64,000 nt of DNA from Corynebacterium durum (GTDB taxonomy: Bacteria; Actinomycetota; Actinomycetes; Mycobacteriales; Mycobacteriaceae), in the NCBI RefSeq assembly GCF_030408675.1, contig NZ_CP047200.1:2418001-2482000 (forward strand), given 5' to 3'. Shown here piece by piece: positions 8,317 to 20,635 of this stretch (positions are counted from its first letter, which is position 1; each line of letters starts with the position of its first letter). The position numbers were made by a program, and so were the translations under genes. The notes beneath the pieces are model-generated. The model was not told the origin of the DNA and searched no databases. It worked only from the letters and a program-made list of their open reading frames with translations.

Positions 8317-8592
8317 CTTGTCAGTTAGCAGTGCTGCCCATCTGAGGCAACAGGCATGCTCACTAACGCGTATGCGCATAACGATCCCCCATCATTACGA
8401 AGGCTTTTCACCAAGCATGTCACAGCACCTAGAACCTAGTCACAGCCAGCCGATACACCCGTTCTCACATTTTTCATAGCTTTACACCACAAAGAGGCCA
8501 TCACATTACCCCCAAACACCCCTAAATGGCGCCTAAATTGATATTTCGCCAAGAATATAATAAATATAAAGTAAATACCTATTACTATAAGA

Positions 8593-8610
8593 ACGTTATT
8601 GTTATAACGT
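8593..8610. promoter_or_regulatory. Inverted repeat before lacZ, candidate operator
   Basis: ACGTTAT and ATAACGT form a perfect 7-bp inverted repeat around a 4-base centre, 50 bases upstream of the lacZ start and inside the likely promoter/leader. The position fits a repressor site controlling lactose genes; the regulator is not in the neighbourhood. Confidence 0.45.
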
Positions 8611-8657
8611 CGTACAGCCGTGCGACCCCTGTTCTCGCCAACTCTCAGGGAGCCTGA

Positions 8658-11729
<3,072 letters not shown>

Positions 11730-11774
11730 TCACAATCCTTTCATCACACCAGTATTCAGAACGAGGTGAGAACC

Positions 11775-13232
11775 ATGAGCAACGATATGGCCGCCAGCAA
11801 TCCCAGCAGTTCATCCGCTAGGATGGGACTAGAGGCAGCCAGCCAGAAGAAATATCTCAAGTGGTACAACAAGGTGGGCTACGGCTCGGGCGACGTGGCC
11901 GGCAATGTCGTTTACGCGCTCTTGTCCGCCTTCGTCATGATCTATCTGGCGGATACGGCAGGACTGAACCCGGGTGTCGTCGGCACGCTCATGATGTTGT
12001 CGAAAGTGTTCGACGGTATCTCAGACATGATCTTCGGTACCCTGCTGGACCGCACGAATACACGCATGGGTAAGGCCCGGCCGTGGATGCTGTGGGCCTA
12101 TGTAGGGTGCGCAGTGTTACTCGTCGCCATCTTCGCCATACCCCCGAGCCTGGGTGATTTTGCCAAGTACACATGGTTCTTCATCGCTTACACCCTGCTC
12201 AACGCCGTCTTCTTCACAGCCAACAATATCGCTTACTCCTCGCTAACGGCGCTGATCACCCGCAACAAGGACGAGCGCGTGCAGATGGGGTCCATCCGCT
12301 TCATGTTCGCCTTCACCACGAACATGCTTATCCAAACCTTCACCGTGGGCGGTGTCATGCTGTTCGGCGGCGGGGCTGGAGGCTGGCGGAACATGGCCAT
12401 CGTCTACGCACTCATCGGCCTGGCAATTAACACCCTGTCTGTGTACTCGGTGAAGGAACTCTCGCCGGAGGAGCTGGAAGGCGAAAACAACGGCCCTGAG
12501 GAAGACAAGCTGCCGCTACTGGAATCGGCCAAAATCCTCTTCTCTAACAAGTACTACCTGATTATTTTGGTGATCTTCCTGCTCACGCAAATCTTCACGG
12601 CCATGCTCAACATGGGTATCTTCTTCATGAAGTACGTCCTCGGTGACGAACGCCTCCTGGGCACCTTCGCCTGGGCCATCAACGTCCCGCTCGTCATCGG
12701 ACTCATGATCACGCCCTACATTGTGAGCAAATACGGGGGCATGTATCGCATCGACATCCTGGGCTACATCATTGCCGTCGCCGGGCGACTCGGAGTGCTG
12801 GTGGCCGCTTACATGCAGAATGTGCCGCTGATGCTGGCGTTCTCCGCCATCGCTTCCCTGGGCATGAGTCCGTTGCAGGGCACACTCAACGCCCTGATCG
12901 CAGAGGCATCGGAATACACATGGCTACGCACCGGCAAACGCATCGACGGACTGCTATTCTCCTGCACCTCGCTGGGTGTGAAAATCGGTAGTGGCCTGGG
13001 CACCGCTGCATCCGGCTGGCTCCTCCAGATGAGCGGCTACCACGCCAACATGGAGGTGCAGCCAGACTCGGCTATCCAGATGCTCTACGTCATGTACGTG
13101 TGGCTCACGCTCGGGGCCAACGTGATCATCCTTCTCTTGCTCACCAGGCTTGACGTTGAAAAAGCCACCGCCCGTTTCAAGGAACAGGCTGATGCCATGG
13201 CTTCCGATGGAAGTGTCAGTCAGCCAAGCTAG
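11775..13232 (+). CDS. GPH-family sugar:cation symporter (MelB/LacS-like)
   Basis: 485-residue transporter with about 12 hydrophobic helices. The N-terminal KVGYGSGDVAGN and the TNTRMGKARPWML loop are hallmarks of the glycoside-pentoside-hexuronide family. There is no C-terminal EIIA domain, so it resembles MelB rather than full-length LacS. An in-frame GTG at 11766 also exists, but GAGGTG lies 6 nt before the ATG at 11775, which is preferred. Its position directly after lacZ argues for lactose or a related galactoside as substrate. A hairpin terminator follows. Confidence 0.9.
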   Translation: MSNDMAASNPSSSSARMGLEAASQKKYLKWYNKVGYGSGDVAGNVVYALLSAFVMIYLADTAGLNPGVVGTLMMLSKVFDGISDMIFGTLLDRTNTRMGKARPWMLWAYVGCAVLLVAIFAIPPSLGDFAKYTWFFIAYTLLNAVFFTANNIAYSSLTALITRNKDERVQMGSIRFMFAFTTNMLIQTFTVGGVMLFGGGAGGWRNMAIVYALIGLAINTLSVYSVKELSPEELEGENNGPEEDKLPLLESAKILFSNKYYLIILVIFLLTQIFTAMLNMGIFFMKYVLGDERLLGTFAWAINVPLVIGLMITPYIVSKYGGMYRIDILGYIIAVAGRLGVLVAAYMQNVPLMLAFSAIASLGMSPLQGTLNALIAEASEYTWLRTGKRIDGLLFSCTSLGVKIGSGLGTAASGWLLQMSGYHANMEVQPDSAIQMLYVMYVWLTLGANVIILLLLTRLDVEKATARFKEQADAMASDGSVSQPS

Positions 13233-13245
13233 AGCCTTGTCAGCT

Positions 13246-13270
13246 GGCGTGCGTACGTGTTACGCACGCC
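13246..13270. terminator. Hairpin terminator between convergent genes
   Basis: GGCGTGCGTA and TACGCACGCC form a perfect 10-bp stem around CGTGT, 13 bases after the transporter stop; the plus strand continues ATAACCTTTTC. It overlaps the 3' end of the convergent minus-strand gene and may serve both. Confidence 0.65.
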
Positions 13271-13634
13271 ATAACCTTTTCAAGGCCATGGCCACCAATC
13301 CCGCGCACACCAACAGCACCGCCGCATCAACGCCCCACTCCAGTGCCGAAGAATTCTCCACCGCAGAACCCGGCAACATGTAACAGCCAAGTGCCAACGA
13401 CGACACCACGTATATGCGCCACCTCCCCGCCAGGAAGTACGATGCCCGCATACGCATTCCATATAACCGACCGACCACATACAACAACGCCGTCAGTGCA
13501 CCCACGCAGGCAGCACCGCCCACCATAGGCACAGCATCACCGCTGCGAATGCTTATCGACGCCGCGCATCGCGCCGCTCCCAACGAAACGGCAATCAGCA
13601 TCACCATCACCCAGGAAAAAACATCTTTCTGCAT
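13260..13634 (-). CDS. Hypothetical membrane protein
   Basis: 124 residues from the ATG at 13634, chosen because GAAGGGAT precedes it and the residues upstream in the frame are not protein-like. Four hydrophobic segments are predicted (roughly residues 5-24, 35-57, 72-88 and 98-118) with basic loops, so it sits in the cytoplasmic membrane. No family is recognised. It converges on the sugar transporter gene. Confidence 0.6.
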   Translation of the reverse strand: MQKDVFSWVMVMLIAVSLGAARCAASISIRSGDAVPMVGGAACVGALTALLYVVGRLYGMRMRASYFLAGRWRIYVVSSLALGCYMLPGSAVENSSALEWGVDAAVLLVCAGLVAMALKRLWRA

Positions 13635-13812
13635 GGTGGATCCCTTCAACATTGACGCGGCGTCGTCACGCGTGTGGTGCCACACCTGCCACCCTAACGT
13701 GGGGCGCTGCACTATTGCCAGTTTTTTAGTGTCACGTTCAGGGAAGTTGGGTACACTCTACAAAGCTGGCAGTTGATGCTGCCCAACCCCGTTTTGTAAA
13801 GGAAAAACTACT

Positions 13813-14487
13813 ATGATGGAAGCCTTGACGGAGTACATTATCCACCTGGGTATCGTAGCCGTGATCGCTGTAATTTTTGCCGAATCCGGGCTGCTCGTCG
13901 GGTTCTTTTTGCCGGGCGACAGCCTCTTGTTCATGTCGGGCTTCCTCACCCAACAGGGCATTTTCAAAATCAATATCCACCTTTTTGCCCTGCTCCTTTT
14001 CATCGCCGCAGTGGCGGGCGACAACGTCGGCTACAGCTTTGGCAAACGGGTGGGCCGGAAACTGTTCGAACGCCCCAATTCCAGGCTGTTCAAACAGCAA
14101 TATCTGGTGCAGGCGGAGCAGTTCTTTGAAAAGCACGGATCAAAGGCCATTGTGCTGGCCCGTTTCGTGCCGGTCGTGCGCACCTTCACCCCGATTATTG
14201 CTGGTGTGAGCACCATGCATTACCGCACGTTTTTTGTCTACAACCTCATTGGTGGTTTCCTCTGGACGGCCACGTTCAGCTACGCCGGATACTACATCGG
14301 CCAGAAGCTACACGAGATGGGCTTCAACATCGAAATCATCTCAATTGTGATCATCCTGATCTCTGTTGCCCCGATCGCCATTCACGCCGTGTCCAGCCAG
14401 GAACGCCGACAGGCACTCATGGCACAGATCAAGAATCTGCCTACGACCATCCGGGGGATCTTTACCAAGGAAGACAGCGCACAGTAG
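13813..14487 (+). CDS. DedA/VTT family membrane protein
   Basis: 224 residues. Family motifs are present: ESGLLVGFFLPGDSLLF near the N-terminus, the G-x-x-x-G stretch GYSFGKRVGRKLF, and the conserved RFVPVVRTFTPIIAG motif near residues 117-131. DedA proteins are thought to act as lipid (undecaprenyl phosphate or phospholipid) flippases and to support envelope and pH homeostasis. There are four or more membrane helices and a basic C-terminal tail. AAAGGA precedes the ATG by about 9 nt. It converges with the siderophore ABC operon. Confidence 0.92.
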   Translation: MMEALTEYIIHLGIVAVIAVIFAESGLLVGFFLPGDSLLFMSGFLTQQGIFKINIHLFALLLFIAAVAGDNVGYSFGKRVGRKLFERPNSRLFKQQYLVQAEQFFEKHGSKAIVLARFVPVVRTFTPIIAGVSTMHYRTFFVYNLIGGFLWTATFSYAGYYIGQKLHEMGFNIEIISIVIILISVAPIAIHAVSSQERRQALMAQIKNLPTTIRGIFTKEDSAQ

Positions 14488-14506
14488 TCTTCCCTGGTCT
14501 CATCGA

Positions 14507-15283
14507 TTATTCCACCGCCGACACCACTGGAACTCCATCATGGTCCAGAATGTCGGCGTGTACTTTATAGACCTCATGGATAAGGTCCGCGTCCAGCACG
14601 TCCTTCGGCGACCCCTGGGCGACAATGCCGCCGCGCTTCATCACCATGAGTTCAGAGCAGAATCGCGCGGCAAGATTGATGTCGTGGATAGCCACGAGGG
14701 CAACGGCTCCAGTGCTTTCGGCACGGTTTCGAATGGTTTCCAGCAGGAAAAGCTGGTGATGCAAGTCCAGTGCGGACGTAGGCTCATCAAGCAACATCAC
14801 ATGAGGCTCCACCACCATCATCTGGGCCACCGCCACGAGTTGGCGTTGCCCGCCGGATAGCTCCCCGAGGTACGAGTGCGCTAGGTGCCCTATCTGCAGC
14901 GCCTCCATAGTGCGAGCCGCCATGGCTGCCGGTTTTTCTGACACGGTGTGCACATTACGCGCCCGACGCGCGGCGATGAGCACCGTCTCAAAGGCAGTGA
15001 GTGCTGCAGCGACGGGTAGATCCTGGGGGACGTAACCAATGTGATCACGCAGTTTCCGTCCTGTGTATTCCTGCCCATCAATGTCCGCGGCGATGGTTCC
15101 CGCGCGTGGTTTGTTAACCCCAGCGAGGGTGGTGATGAAGGTCGACTTACCGCAGGCATTGGGTCCGAGTAGACCGATGACGTGTCCGCCGGTGAAGGGC
15201 TTTGGGGTGAAGTTGGTGAGGATGGATTCTCCCCTCCCATACCCCACGTCGAGGTCGGAGACTGTAACAACGACGGGTTTCAC
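14507..15283 (-). CDS. Siderophore ABC transporter ATP-binding protein (FecE-like)
   Basis: 258-residue ATPase with Walker A GPNACGKST near residues 35-43, signature LSGGQRQ near 139 and Walker B VMLLDEPTSALD near 157-168, then the H-loop in VAIHDINLA. It is the last gene of the order binding protein, permease, ATPase, and overlaps the permease stop by 4 bases. Together the three import a ferric siderophore or heme across the membrane. Expression should follow iron through the DtxR box at 17604-17622. Confidence 0.94.
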   Translation of the reverse strand: MKPVVVTVSDLDVGYGRGESILTNFTPKPFTGGHVIGLLGPNACGKSTFITTLAGVNKPRAGTIAADIDGQEYTGRKLRDHIGYVPQDLPVAAALTAFETVLIAARRARNVHTVSEKPAAMAARTMEALQIGHLAHSYLGELSGGQRQLVAVAQMMVVEPHVMLLDEPTSALDLHHQLFLLETIRNRAESTGAVALVAIHDINLAARFCSELMVMKRGGIVAQGSPKDVLDADLIHEVYKVHADILDHDGVPVVSAVE

Positions 15284-16368
15284 CAGAGTGCTCGCTTCCT
15301 GGTCATGATGATGAATATGAAGAATGGAACACCAACAAGGGAGGTGACAATCCCGATGGGTATGGCCAATCCCGGTGTGATGATGAGGCTGACTGCATGC
15401 GCGGTAGACATCATGAGCGCACCGGATGCAAGGGACGCTGGGATGAAGTAGCGTTGGTCTTCCCCAACGAGCATGCGTGCCACATGCGGACCCACAAGCC
15501 CCACAAATCCGATGATGCCACTGAAAGCAACGGATGTTGCGGCCAGTAGAGACACAACAATGAGCACAATGACCCGGAGGCGGGTGACGTTAACGCCCAT
15601 GGCGCGTGCGCGGGCGTCGCCAAGCCTTAGCGCCGTGAGCTGCCAGGATAGCCCCATGAAGATGGGGAGACAGCAGACCAGCACGACTGCAAGGATGCCG
15701 TTTCCAATCCAGGTTGCACGGGTGAGGGACCCGAGAATCCAAAAGACAATCTGCTGTAGTGCCTCAGTTGATGCCTTGTATTGAATCAGCGCGAGCAATG
15801 CTTGGAACAGGAAGACGAGCCCGATGCCGAGCAGAATCATCGTTTCGGCGCTCGCTCCGCGAAACAACGACGCAAGGACAATCACCAGCGAGGCAGTCAT
15901 GGCCGCGAACCAGGCGATCAGTGCGATATTGAGCTGCGCGTTGGGAAGGAAAATCAGGCCGAAGACGATTGACGACGCCCCGCCAAACGCTGCCGCCGCC
16001 GAAATACCCAGCGTGAATGGTTCGGCAAGGGGGTTGCCCAGAATCGTCTGCATCTGCGCCCCAGCCACGCTCAACGCCATGCCCACGAGCAGCGCCATGA
16101 CGGACATGGGAAGACGGAGCTTCCAGATCACGGTGTGCGATTGCCGGTCCAAGGTCTCGGGCCGGAAAATACCAACGATGACGTCACCAACGCTGATGTT
16201 AACTGGCCCGACAACGGTGCTGACGATAAAAGCGACAAGCGCGCAGAAGATCAGCACCGCAATAATCAACAAGCGGCGGAACACCAGAGCGCGGTGATCA
16301 GCGACAAGGGTGTCCGCCGTAACATGTGGAGTGTGCGTTTCCACCGGATTAGCCGTTTTGGCTGACAA
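15280..16368 (-). CDS. Siderophore ABC transporter permease (FecCD family)
   Basis: 362 residues with about ten hydrophobic helices. FecCD signatures are GNPLAEPFTLGISAAAAFGG in the middle and GIIGFVGLVGPHVAR near the cytoplasmic coupling helix. One gene encodes the permease, so it should act as a homodimer. The start overlaps the end of the binding-protein gene by 20 bases and the stop overlaps the ATPase start by 4, so the operon is tightly coupled. Confidence 0.94.
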   Translation of the reverse strand: MSAKTANPVETHTPHVTADTLVADHRALVFRRLLIIAVLIFCALVAFIVSTVVGPVNISVGDVIVGIFRPETLDRQSHTVIWKLRLPMSVMALLVGMALSVAGAQMQTILGNPLAEPFTLGISAAAAFGGASSIVFGLIFLPNAQLNIALIAWFAAMTASLVIVLASLFRGASAETMILLGIGLVFLFQALLALIQYKASTEALQQIVFWILGSLTRATWIGNGILAVVLVCCLPIFMGLSWQLTALRLGDARARAMGVNVTRLRVIVLIVVSLLAATSVAFSGIIGFVGLVGPHVARMLVGEDQRYFIPASLASGALMMSTAHAVSLIITPGLAIPIGIVTSLVGVPFFIFIIMTRKRALW

Positions 16369-17539
16369 AGAGCACTCCAGAATTGGGGAACGGAAGGTAC
16401 TTTTCGTGCGCTTCTTGGTAGTGCTTGGTCACGTCCACGTCTTTGAACAGATCAGGCTGCAACCACACACCGAATTGCTCCAGTGCAAGGAAGTTGAACG
16501 GGGAGTCATAGAACTGGTGCCACACACCGTACATTTCCTTATTCTTGGGCGCGTCCAGCTGGTCGAAACCTGGCGTTGCGGTGAGCCCCTCAAGGGTTTG
16601 CTTGGCCTGCTCTTCATTGGCCTTGTATCCAAGAGTCACGTAGGGGACCTGGATGTTTTTGTCCGGCTTGACTACCCACGATCCACCGGTGGCAATGATC
16701 TTCTCAGGCTGCTCAGCAATGACTTTTTCGGGGGTGATGTCGCCGGATTCTGAGTCGAGGATATGGTCGCCCATATTGTCGCCACCAGCCACGTTGACCA
16801 GCTCGCCAAGGTTGCTTTCTTTGACTGTGGCACAGCAGTCATTCCAGCCGGCAGCGCGCCAGAGGAACGTCTTGGGCTTCTTGTCAGCTTTCGCTGCGGT
16901 TTGTTTGACGCGATCTACTGTATCGGTCCAGTCCTTGTTGAAGGCTTCCGCCTTGTCTTCCTTATCAAAGATCTTTCCCAACAGCTCAATGGACTTGGTG
17001 GTGTTGGTGAGCGGATGCTGACGGAAGTCGGTGACTACGTACTTAATCCCGGCATCGTCCATTTTGGTGAGCATACCGTTGGTTTCAGAGGCTTTATAGT
17101 GGTCGGCAGTCATAACCACAACGTCCGGGTTGTAGGACAGAAGATTTTCTACAGTCACGTCCCCCTTAGCCATATTGCCGATTTCGGGGATGTCTTTTGT
17201 CTCTGGGACAGCTTTTTCCAATTCCTCGTAGAAGGACGGTGCGGCTGTTTTCAGGTCGGAGCCTCTGGCAACGACTTTGTCGAAAGGCTTGTCTTTGTCC
17301 AGAATTGAGGTTGCGAATACCCCGCGTCCTTCTGCCAGGATGATGCGTTCCGGCTGCTTATCAAAGCTTACTTCACGACCTTGCACATCCGTGACCGTTA
17401 ACGCCGCATTGTTGGCGGCGTTACCGCTTGCGCTGCTGCCACCTTCGCCGTTCGACGTTGTTCCCCCGCCGCATGCGCTAACGAAGATGGTGCAGGCAGC
17501 AACGACGACACCCGCCACCATCTTTGTGTAACTTTTCAC
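16349..17539 (-). CDS. Siderophore-binding lipoprotein of the ABC importer
   Basis: 396 residues from a GTG at 17539. GAGAGGAG lies 7 nt upstream, and the next residues give a short lipoprotein signal with lipobox VSAC. The frame also allows an ATG 30 bases earlier, but that would place the ribosome site inside the gene. The mature protein has the bilobal FepB/BtuF-type fold, with motif PERIILAEGRGV after the N-terminal strand. It captures a ferric chelate outside the membrane and delivers it to the permease encoded next. Four residues near WNDCC are unusual cysteines of unknown role. Confidence 0.92.
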   Translation of the reverse strand: MKSYTKMVAGVVVAACTIFVSACGGGTTSNGEGGSSASGNAANNAALTVTDVQGREVSFDKQPERIILAEGRGVFATSILDKDKPFDKVVARGSDLKTAAPSFYEELEKAVPETKDIPEIGNMAKGDVTVENLLSYNPDVVVMTADHYKASETNGMLTKMDDAGIKYVVTDFRQHPLTNTTKSIELLGKIFDKEDKAEAFNKDWTDTVDRVKQTAAKADKKPKTFLWRAAGWNDCCATVKESNLGELVNVAGGDNMGDHILDSESGDITPEKVIAEQPEKIIATGGSWVVKPDKNIQVPYVTLGYKANEEQAKQTLEGLTATPGFDQLDAPKNKEMYGVWHQFYDSPFNFLALEQFGVWLQPDLFKDVDVTKHYQEAHEKYLPFPNSGVLFVSQNG

Positions 17540-17603
17540 CTTAAGGCTCCTCTCAATGATGCACTTCACATCTGAGAATGAAGCTTAGATGCAGCCATAT
17601 ATT

Positions 17604-17622
17604 TTAGGCAAGCCTGGCCTAA
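17604..17622 (-). promoter_or_regulatory. DtxR iron-box operator
   Basis: TTAGGCAAGCCTGGCCTAA matches the 19-base DtxR/IdeR consensus TTAGGTTAGSCTAACCTAA at 15 positions, including both outer TTAGG/CCTAA arms. It lies 65 bases upstream of the binding-protein start. Iron-loaded DtxR would repress the importer; under iron starvation it would be released. Confidence 0.8.
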
Positions 17623-17648
17623 GGGATATGTCAGTTTTCTTAGTTCAC

Positions 17649-18542
17649 CTAAGCGCAGGACCCTATCCACGTGGTGAATTTCTTACCGGAAATACGCTCG
17701 TACGCCTCAATGTAACGCTCGCGAGTTGCCTCTACCACTGAACCAGGAAGACTCGGCGGAGGCGCCATGCCATTACGATCCCATCCGGCTTTAGGACAGT
17801 TCAGCCAGTTGCGCACATACTGCTTATCAAAGCTCGGCTGCGTCTTCCCCTCCACATAGTCGCTGCTGGGCCAGTAGCGTGAGGAATCAGGCGTGAGCAC
17901 TTCATCGGCCAGCACAAGCTTGCCATCCGCATCGATACCGAACTCCAGCTTTGTGTCAGCCAAGATCAGCCCATGTTCTTCCGCAAGGGCCGCTGCCTGC
18001 TTATAAATACTCAGCGTGGCCTCGCGCAGTTCATTCGCCCGCGCCTCACCCAGCTTTTCGACGACCGCTTCAAACGGCACGTTTTCATCATGGTCACCCA
18101 ACTCCGCTTTCGTCGCGGGAGTGAAAATAGGCTCGGGCAGTTTCGACGATTCACGCAGCCCCGCCGGTAGCGGAATGCCACAGACGGTTCCGGTTTCCTG
18201 ATACTCGGCAAGCCCCGAGCCGGTGAGGTAACCACGCGCCACGCACTCAAAGGGGATCATGTCTAGTTTTTTACACACAAGCGCCCGACCAAGAACCTCT
18301 TCGGGGATGCGCGGATCGTCTACCGGACCGGCGAGGTGATTGGGGAAGTCGATGTTAGCGAAAAAGAAGACGGTCATCGCGGTGAGCACGCGCCCCTTAT
18401 CCGGGATCTCCGTGTCAAGGACGTGGTCATATGCAGAAATTCGATCAGAAACAACCATAAGAAGGTTGTCGTCGTCGATCTCGTAAATCTCGCGAACCTT
18501 ACCTGCTGCGAGGTGGTTGTACGAGGACAATTCAGGACGCAT
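17649..18542 (-). CDS. purC: Phosphoribosylaminoimidazole-succinocarboxamide synthase
   Basis: 297 residues, the usual length for actinobacterial PurC. The ATG at 18542 begins [18 protein letters not shown], the family N-terminus; the frame upstream of it is not conserved. SAICAR synthetase motifs VSDRISAYD and the DTKLEFG segment are present. It joins aspartate to CAIR in step 8 of IMP synthesis. No ribosome site is visible, but TAAAGT stands 8 nt before the ATG, pointing to a leaderless transcript. purB lies just upstream in the same direction. Confidence 0.96.
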   Translation of the reverse strand: MRPELSSYNHLAAGKVREIYEIDDDNLLMVVSDRISAYDHVLDTEIPDKGRVLTAMTVFFFANIDFPNHLAGPVDDPRIPEEVLGRALVCKKLDMIPFECVARGYLTGSGLAEYQETGTVCGIPLPAGLRESSKLPEPIFTPATKAELGDHDENVPFEAVVEKLGEARANELREATLSIYKQAAALAEEHGLILADTKLEFGIDADGKLVLADEVLTPDSSRYWPSSDYVEGKTQPSFDKQYVRNWLNCPKAGWDRNGMAPPPSLPGSVVEATRERYIEAYERISGKKFTTWIGSCA

Positions 18543-18550
18543 GAGTAAAC

Positions 18551-18556
18551 ACTTTA
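18551..18556 (-). promoter_or_regulatory. Candidate -10 box for leaderless purC
   Basis: TAAAGT on the minus strand, 8 nt before the purC ATG. It fits the TANNNT form and the spacing for a transcript that starts at or next to the start codon. Confidence 0.45.
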
Positions 18557-18666
18557 GCCCCGTGTAGTACCCAATGCCATGCGACACCTTGCGATGTGCC
18601 AAAGCCCACCTTTAAACATGCCAAAGATGGGCACAAATGAGGGTAGCGGGATGTCGAAAAGCGTCG

Positions 18667-20106
18667 TTAAAGGATCTCGCCGGGCTTGTAGGCAGCGGCC
18701 TCTGGATGGCGGGACACAACATCGTTCACGCGAGCAAGTACCCGCGCCACCTGGCTTTCCGCAGCACCGATGAAGACGCTACGGTCCGCCAGTGCATCCT
18801 GCAGCTGCTCCAGAGTGAGTGGAATACGGTCATCGTCAGCCAGGCGTTGAATCAAATCCTGCTCCGCGCCGTTTTCCCGCATATTCAACGCCACCGCAAC
18901 AGCATTCTCCTTAATGGCCTCGTGTGCAGTTTCCCTGCCCACACCGGCGCGCACCGCCGCCATCAAAATCCTGGTTGTGGCCAAAAATGGCAGGTAGCGC
19001 TCCAATTCACGCTCGATCATTGCCGGGAACGCACCGAACTCATCTAGCACCGTCAGGAACGTCTCGCACATGCCGTCAATGGTGAAAAACGCGTCCGGCA
19101 GCGCCACACGACGCACCACCGAACAAAACACATCACCCTCATTCCACTGCTGACCAGCAAGATCAGCGACCATCGTGAGGTAACCGCGCAGCAGAATCTG
19201 CATACCACCCACGCGCTCACACGAGCGAGCATTCATCTTGTGCGGCATGGCCGACGAACCCACCTGCCCCTCTTTGAAGCCCTCCGTGACAACCTCATTG
19301 CCCGCCATCAGACGAATCGTCGTGGCCAGTGACGACGGCCCCGCGCCCAACTCCACCAGCGCAGAAACCACATCAAAATCCAACGACCGCGGATACACCT
19401 GCCCCACCGAGTCAAACACGCGACGGAAACCAAGATGATCAGCCACACGTGTCTCTAACGAGGCCAGCTTGTTTTCATCGCCCCCCATCAAGTCCAGCAT
19501 GTCCTGGGCCGTACCCATCGGGCCTTTAATCCCGCGCAGCGGGTACCTGCGCAGCAGCTCCTCCACACGTTCGATGGCCACCAACATCTCATCAGCGGCG
19601 GACGCGAAACGTTTGCCCAGCGTCGTGGCCTGCGCTGCCACGTTATGAGACCTGCCCGCCATCACCAAGGACTGGTACTCCCCCGCGCGCGCCCCAATTC
19701 GCGCCACCACAGCCACGGCCTTATCGCGCACCAACTCCAGCGACCGGCATACCTGCAGCTGCTCCACATTCTCTGTGAGATCGCGGCTGGTCATACCCTT
19801 GTGAATATGCTCATAGCCAGCCAGGGCGTTGAACTCCTCGATGCGGGCTTTCACATCATGGCGGGTCACCCGCTCCCGCTCCGCGATAGACGCCAGATCC
19901 ACGTGGTTGATCACGTTCTCGTAGGCAGCGATTGCCTCCACAGGAATATCCACCCCGAGATCCTTTTGGGCTTTCATCACGGCAATCCACAACTGGCGCT
20001 CCATGATGATTTTCGCCTCAGGACTCCACAGTTCCGTCAATTCCGCCGAGGCATAGCGATTGGACAGTACGTTTGCGATTTTCTTCTTTTCAGCCACGTC
20101 GCCCAT
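18667..20106 (-). CDS. purB: Adenylosuccinate lyase
   Basis: 479 residues from the ATG at 20106 (MGDVAEKKKIANVLSNRY). The fumarase/aspartase superfamily signature GSSAMPHKMN lies near residue 290, and the TSRDLTENVEQ segment holds another active-site region. It splits SAICAR to AICAR and adenylosuccinate to AMP, acting after PurC. The C-terminus ends about 125 bases before purC, so the genes may be co-transcribed, though purC appears to have its own start. The frame extends upstream to 20181, but that part overlaps the neighbouring membrane-protein gene and is not conserved. Confidence 0.96.
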   Translation of the reverse strand: MGDVAEKKKIANVLSNRYASAELTELWSPEAKIIMERQLWIAVMKAQKDLGVDIPVEAIAAYENVINHVDLASIAERERVTRHDVKARIEEFNALAGYEHIHKGMTSRDLTENVEQLQVCRSLELVRDKAVAVVARIGARAGEYQSLVMAGRSHNVAAQATTLGKRFASAADEMLVAIERVEELLRRYPLRGIKGPMGTAQDMLDLMGGDENKLASLETRVADHLGFRRVFDSVGQVYPRSLDFDVVSALVELGAGPSSLATTIRLMAGNEVVTEGFKEGQVGSSAMPHKMNARSCERVGGMQILLRGYLTMVADLAGQQWNEGDVFCSVVRRVALPDAFFTIDGMCETFLTVLDEFGAFPAMIERELERYLPFLATTRILMAAVRAGVGRETAHEAIKENAVAVALNMRENGAEQDLIQRLADDDRIPLTLEQLQDALADRSVFIGAAESQVARVLARVNDVVSRHPEAAAYKPGEIL

Positions 20107-20120
20107 TATCGCATGGCATT

Positions 20121-20606
20121 TTAGGTGCGGGTGGGGTTCCCGGCGCGCTTGTAATAGGTATAGAGCGCCACGCTCAAGCACACCGGCCAGAAGAACAGCG
20201 GTACGTAAGCGATGATAAGCCAGAACAGGTGTAGCCCACTCATGCCGTCAACGGGGGTGGGATTATCACTCAGCCCAAGCCAAGAAGCAGAAAAACGGAC
20301 GAGGAGTGGCCCCAGAATCAGGTACAAAACAGCGTTTCCGAGTGCCCCCAGAGTGAGTGGAACCCACCGTGGAAGCCACATTGTCCAATCAATGGTTAAC
20401 CCCATACTGAGTAGGCCACCAATTAATTGCAGCGCTTCCAAAGTGAGCACATAACGGAGATTTGGGCCGTCTTGATACATGTCTGCGAACGCAAAACCCG
20501 TGTTCACGCCACTAATCATTGCAATGCGCCAGATCATTGAAGGCAGGACGCAGGCTAAACACAGCCATGCGGCGACATTTTTTAAATTTTTAGTTCTAAA
20601 TGTCAT
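20121..20606 (-). CDS. Hypothetical four-helix membrane protein
   Basis: 161 residues with four hydrophobic segments (about residues 10-28, 55-75, 83-103 and 125-150) and a basic C-terminus. No named family was recognised; it looks like small actinobacterial membrane proteins found next to TetR genes. It is transcribed divergently from the TetR gene with 29 bases between the start codons, so it is a likely target of that regulator. It ends 14 bases before purB. Confidence 0.7.
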   Translation of the reverse strand: MTFRTKNLKNVAAWLCLACVLPSMIWRIAMISGVNTGFAFADMYQDGPNLRYVLTLEALQLIGGLLSMGLTIDWTMWLPRWVPLTLGALGNAVLYLILGPLLVRFSASWLGLSDNPTPVDGMSGLHLFWLIIAYVPLFFWPVCLSVALYTYYKRAGNPTRT

Positions 20607-20621
20607 GTTTCCAAGCGTAAC

Positions 20622-20627
20622 TATGAT
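20622..20627 (+). promoter_or_regulatory. Candidate -10 box for leaderless tetR-type gene
   Basis: TATGAT, a close match to TATAAT, 8 nt before the ATG of the TetR gene. No Shine-Dalgarno is present. The same 29-base gap must hold the divergent promoter and probably the operator. Confidence 0.5.
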
Positions 20628-20635
20628 ATGAAAGC

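Noticed and set aside
17631..17655. A second DtxR box next to the purC stop
   Set aside because: TTAGTTCACCTAA has only partial arms and the wrong spacing; only the site at 17604-17622 meets the consensus.
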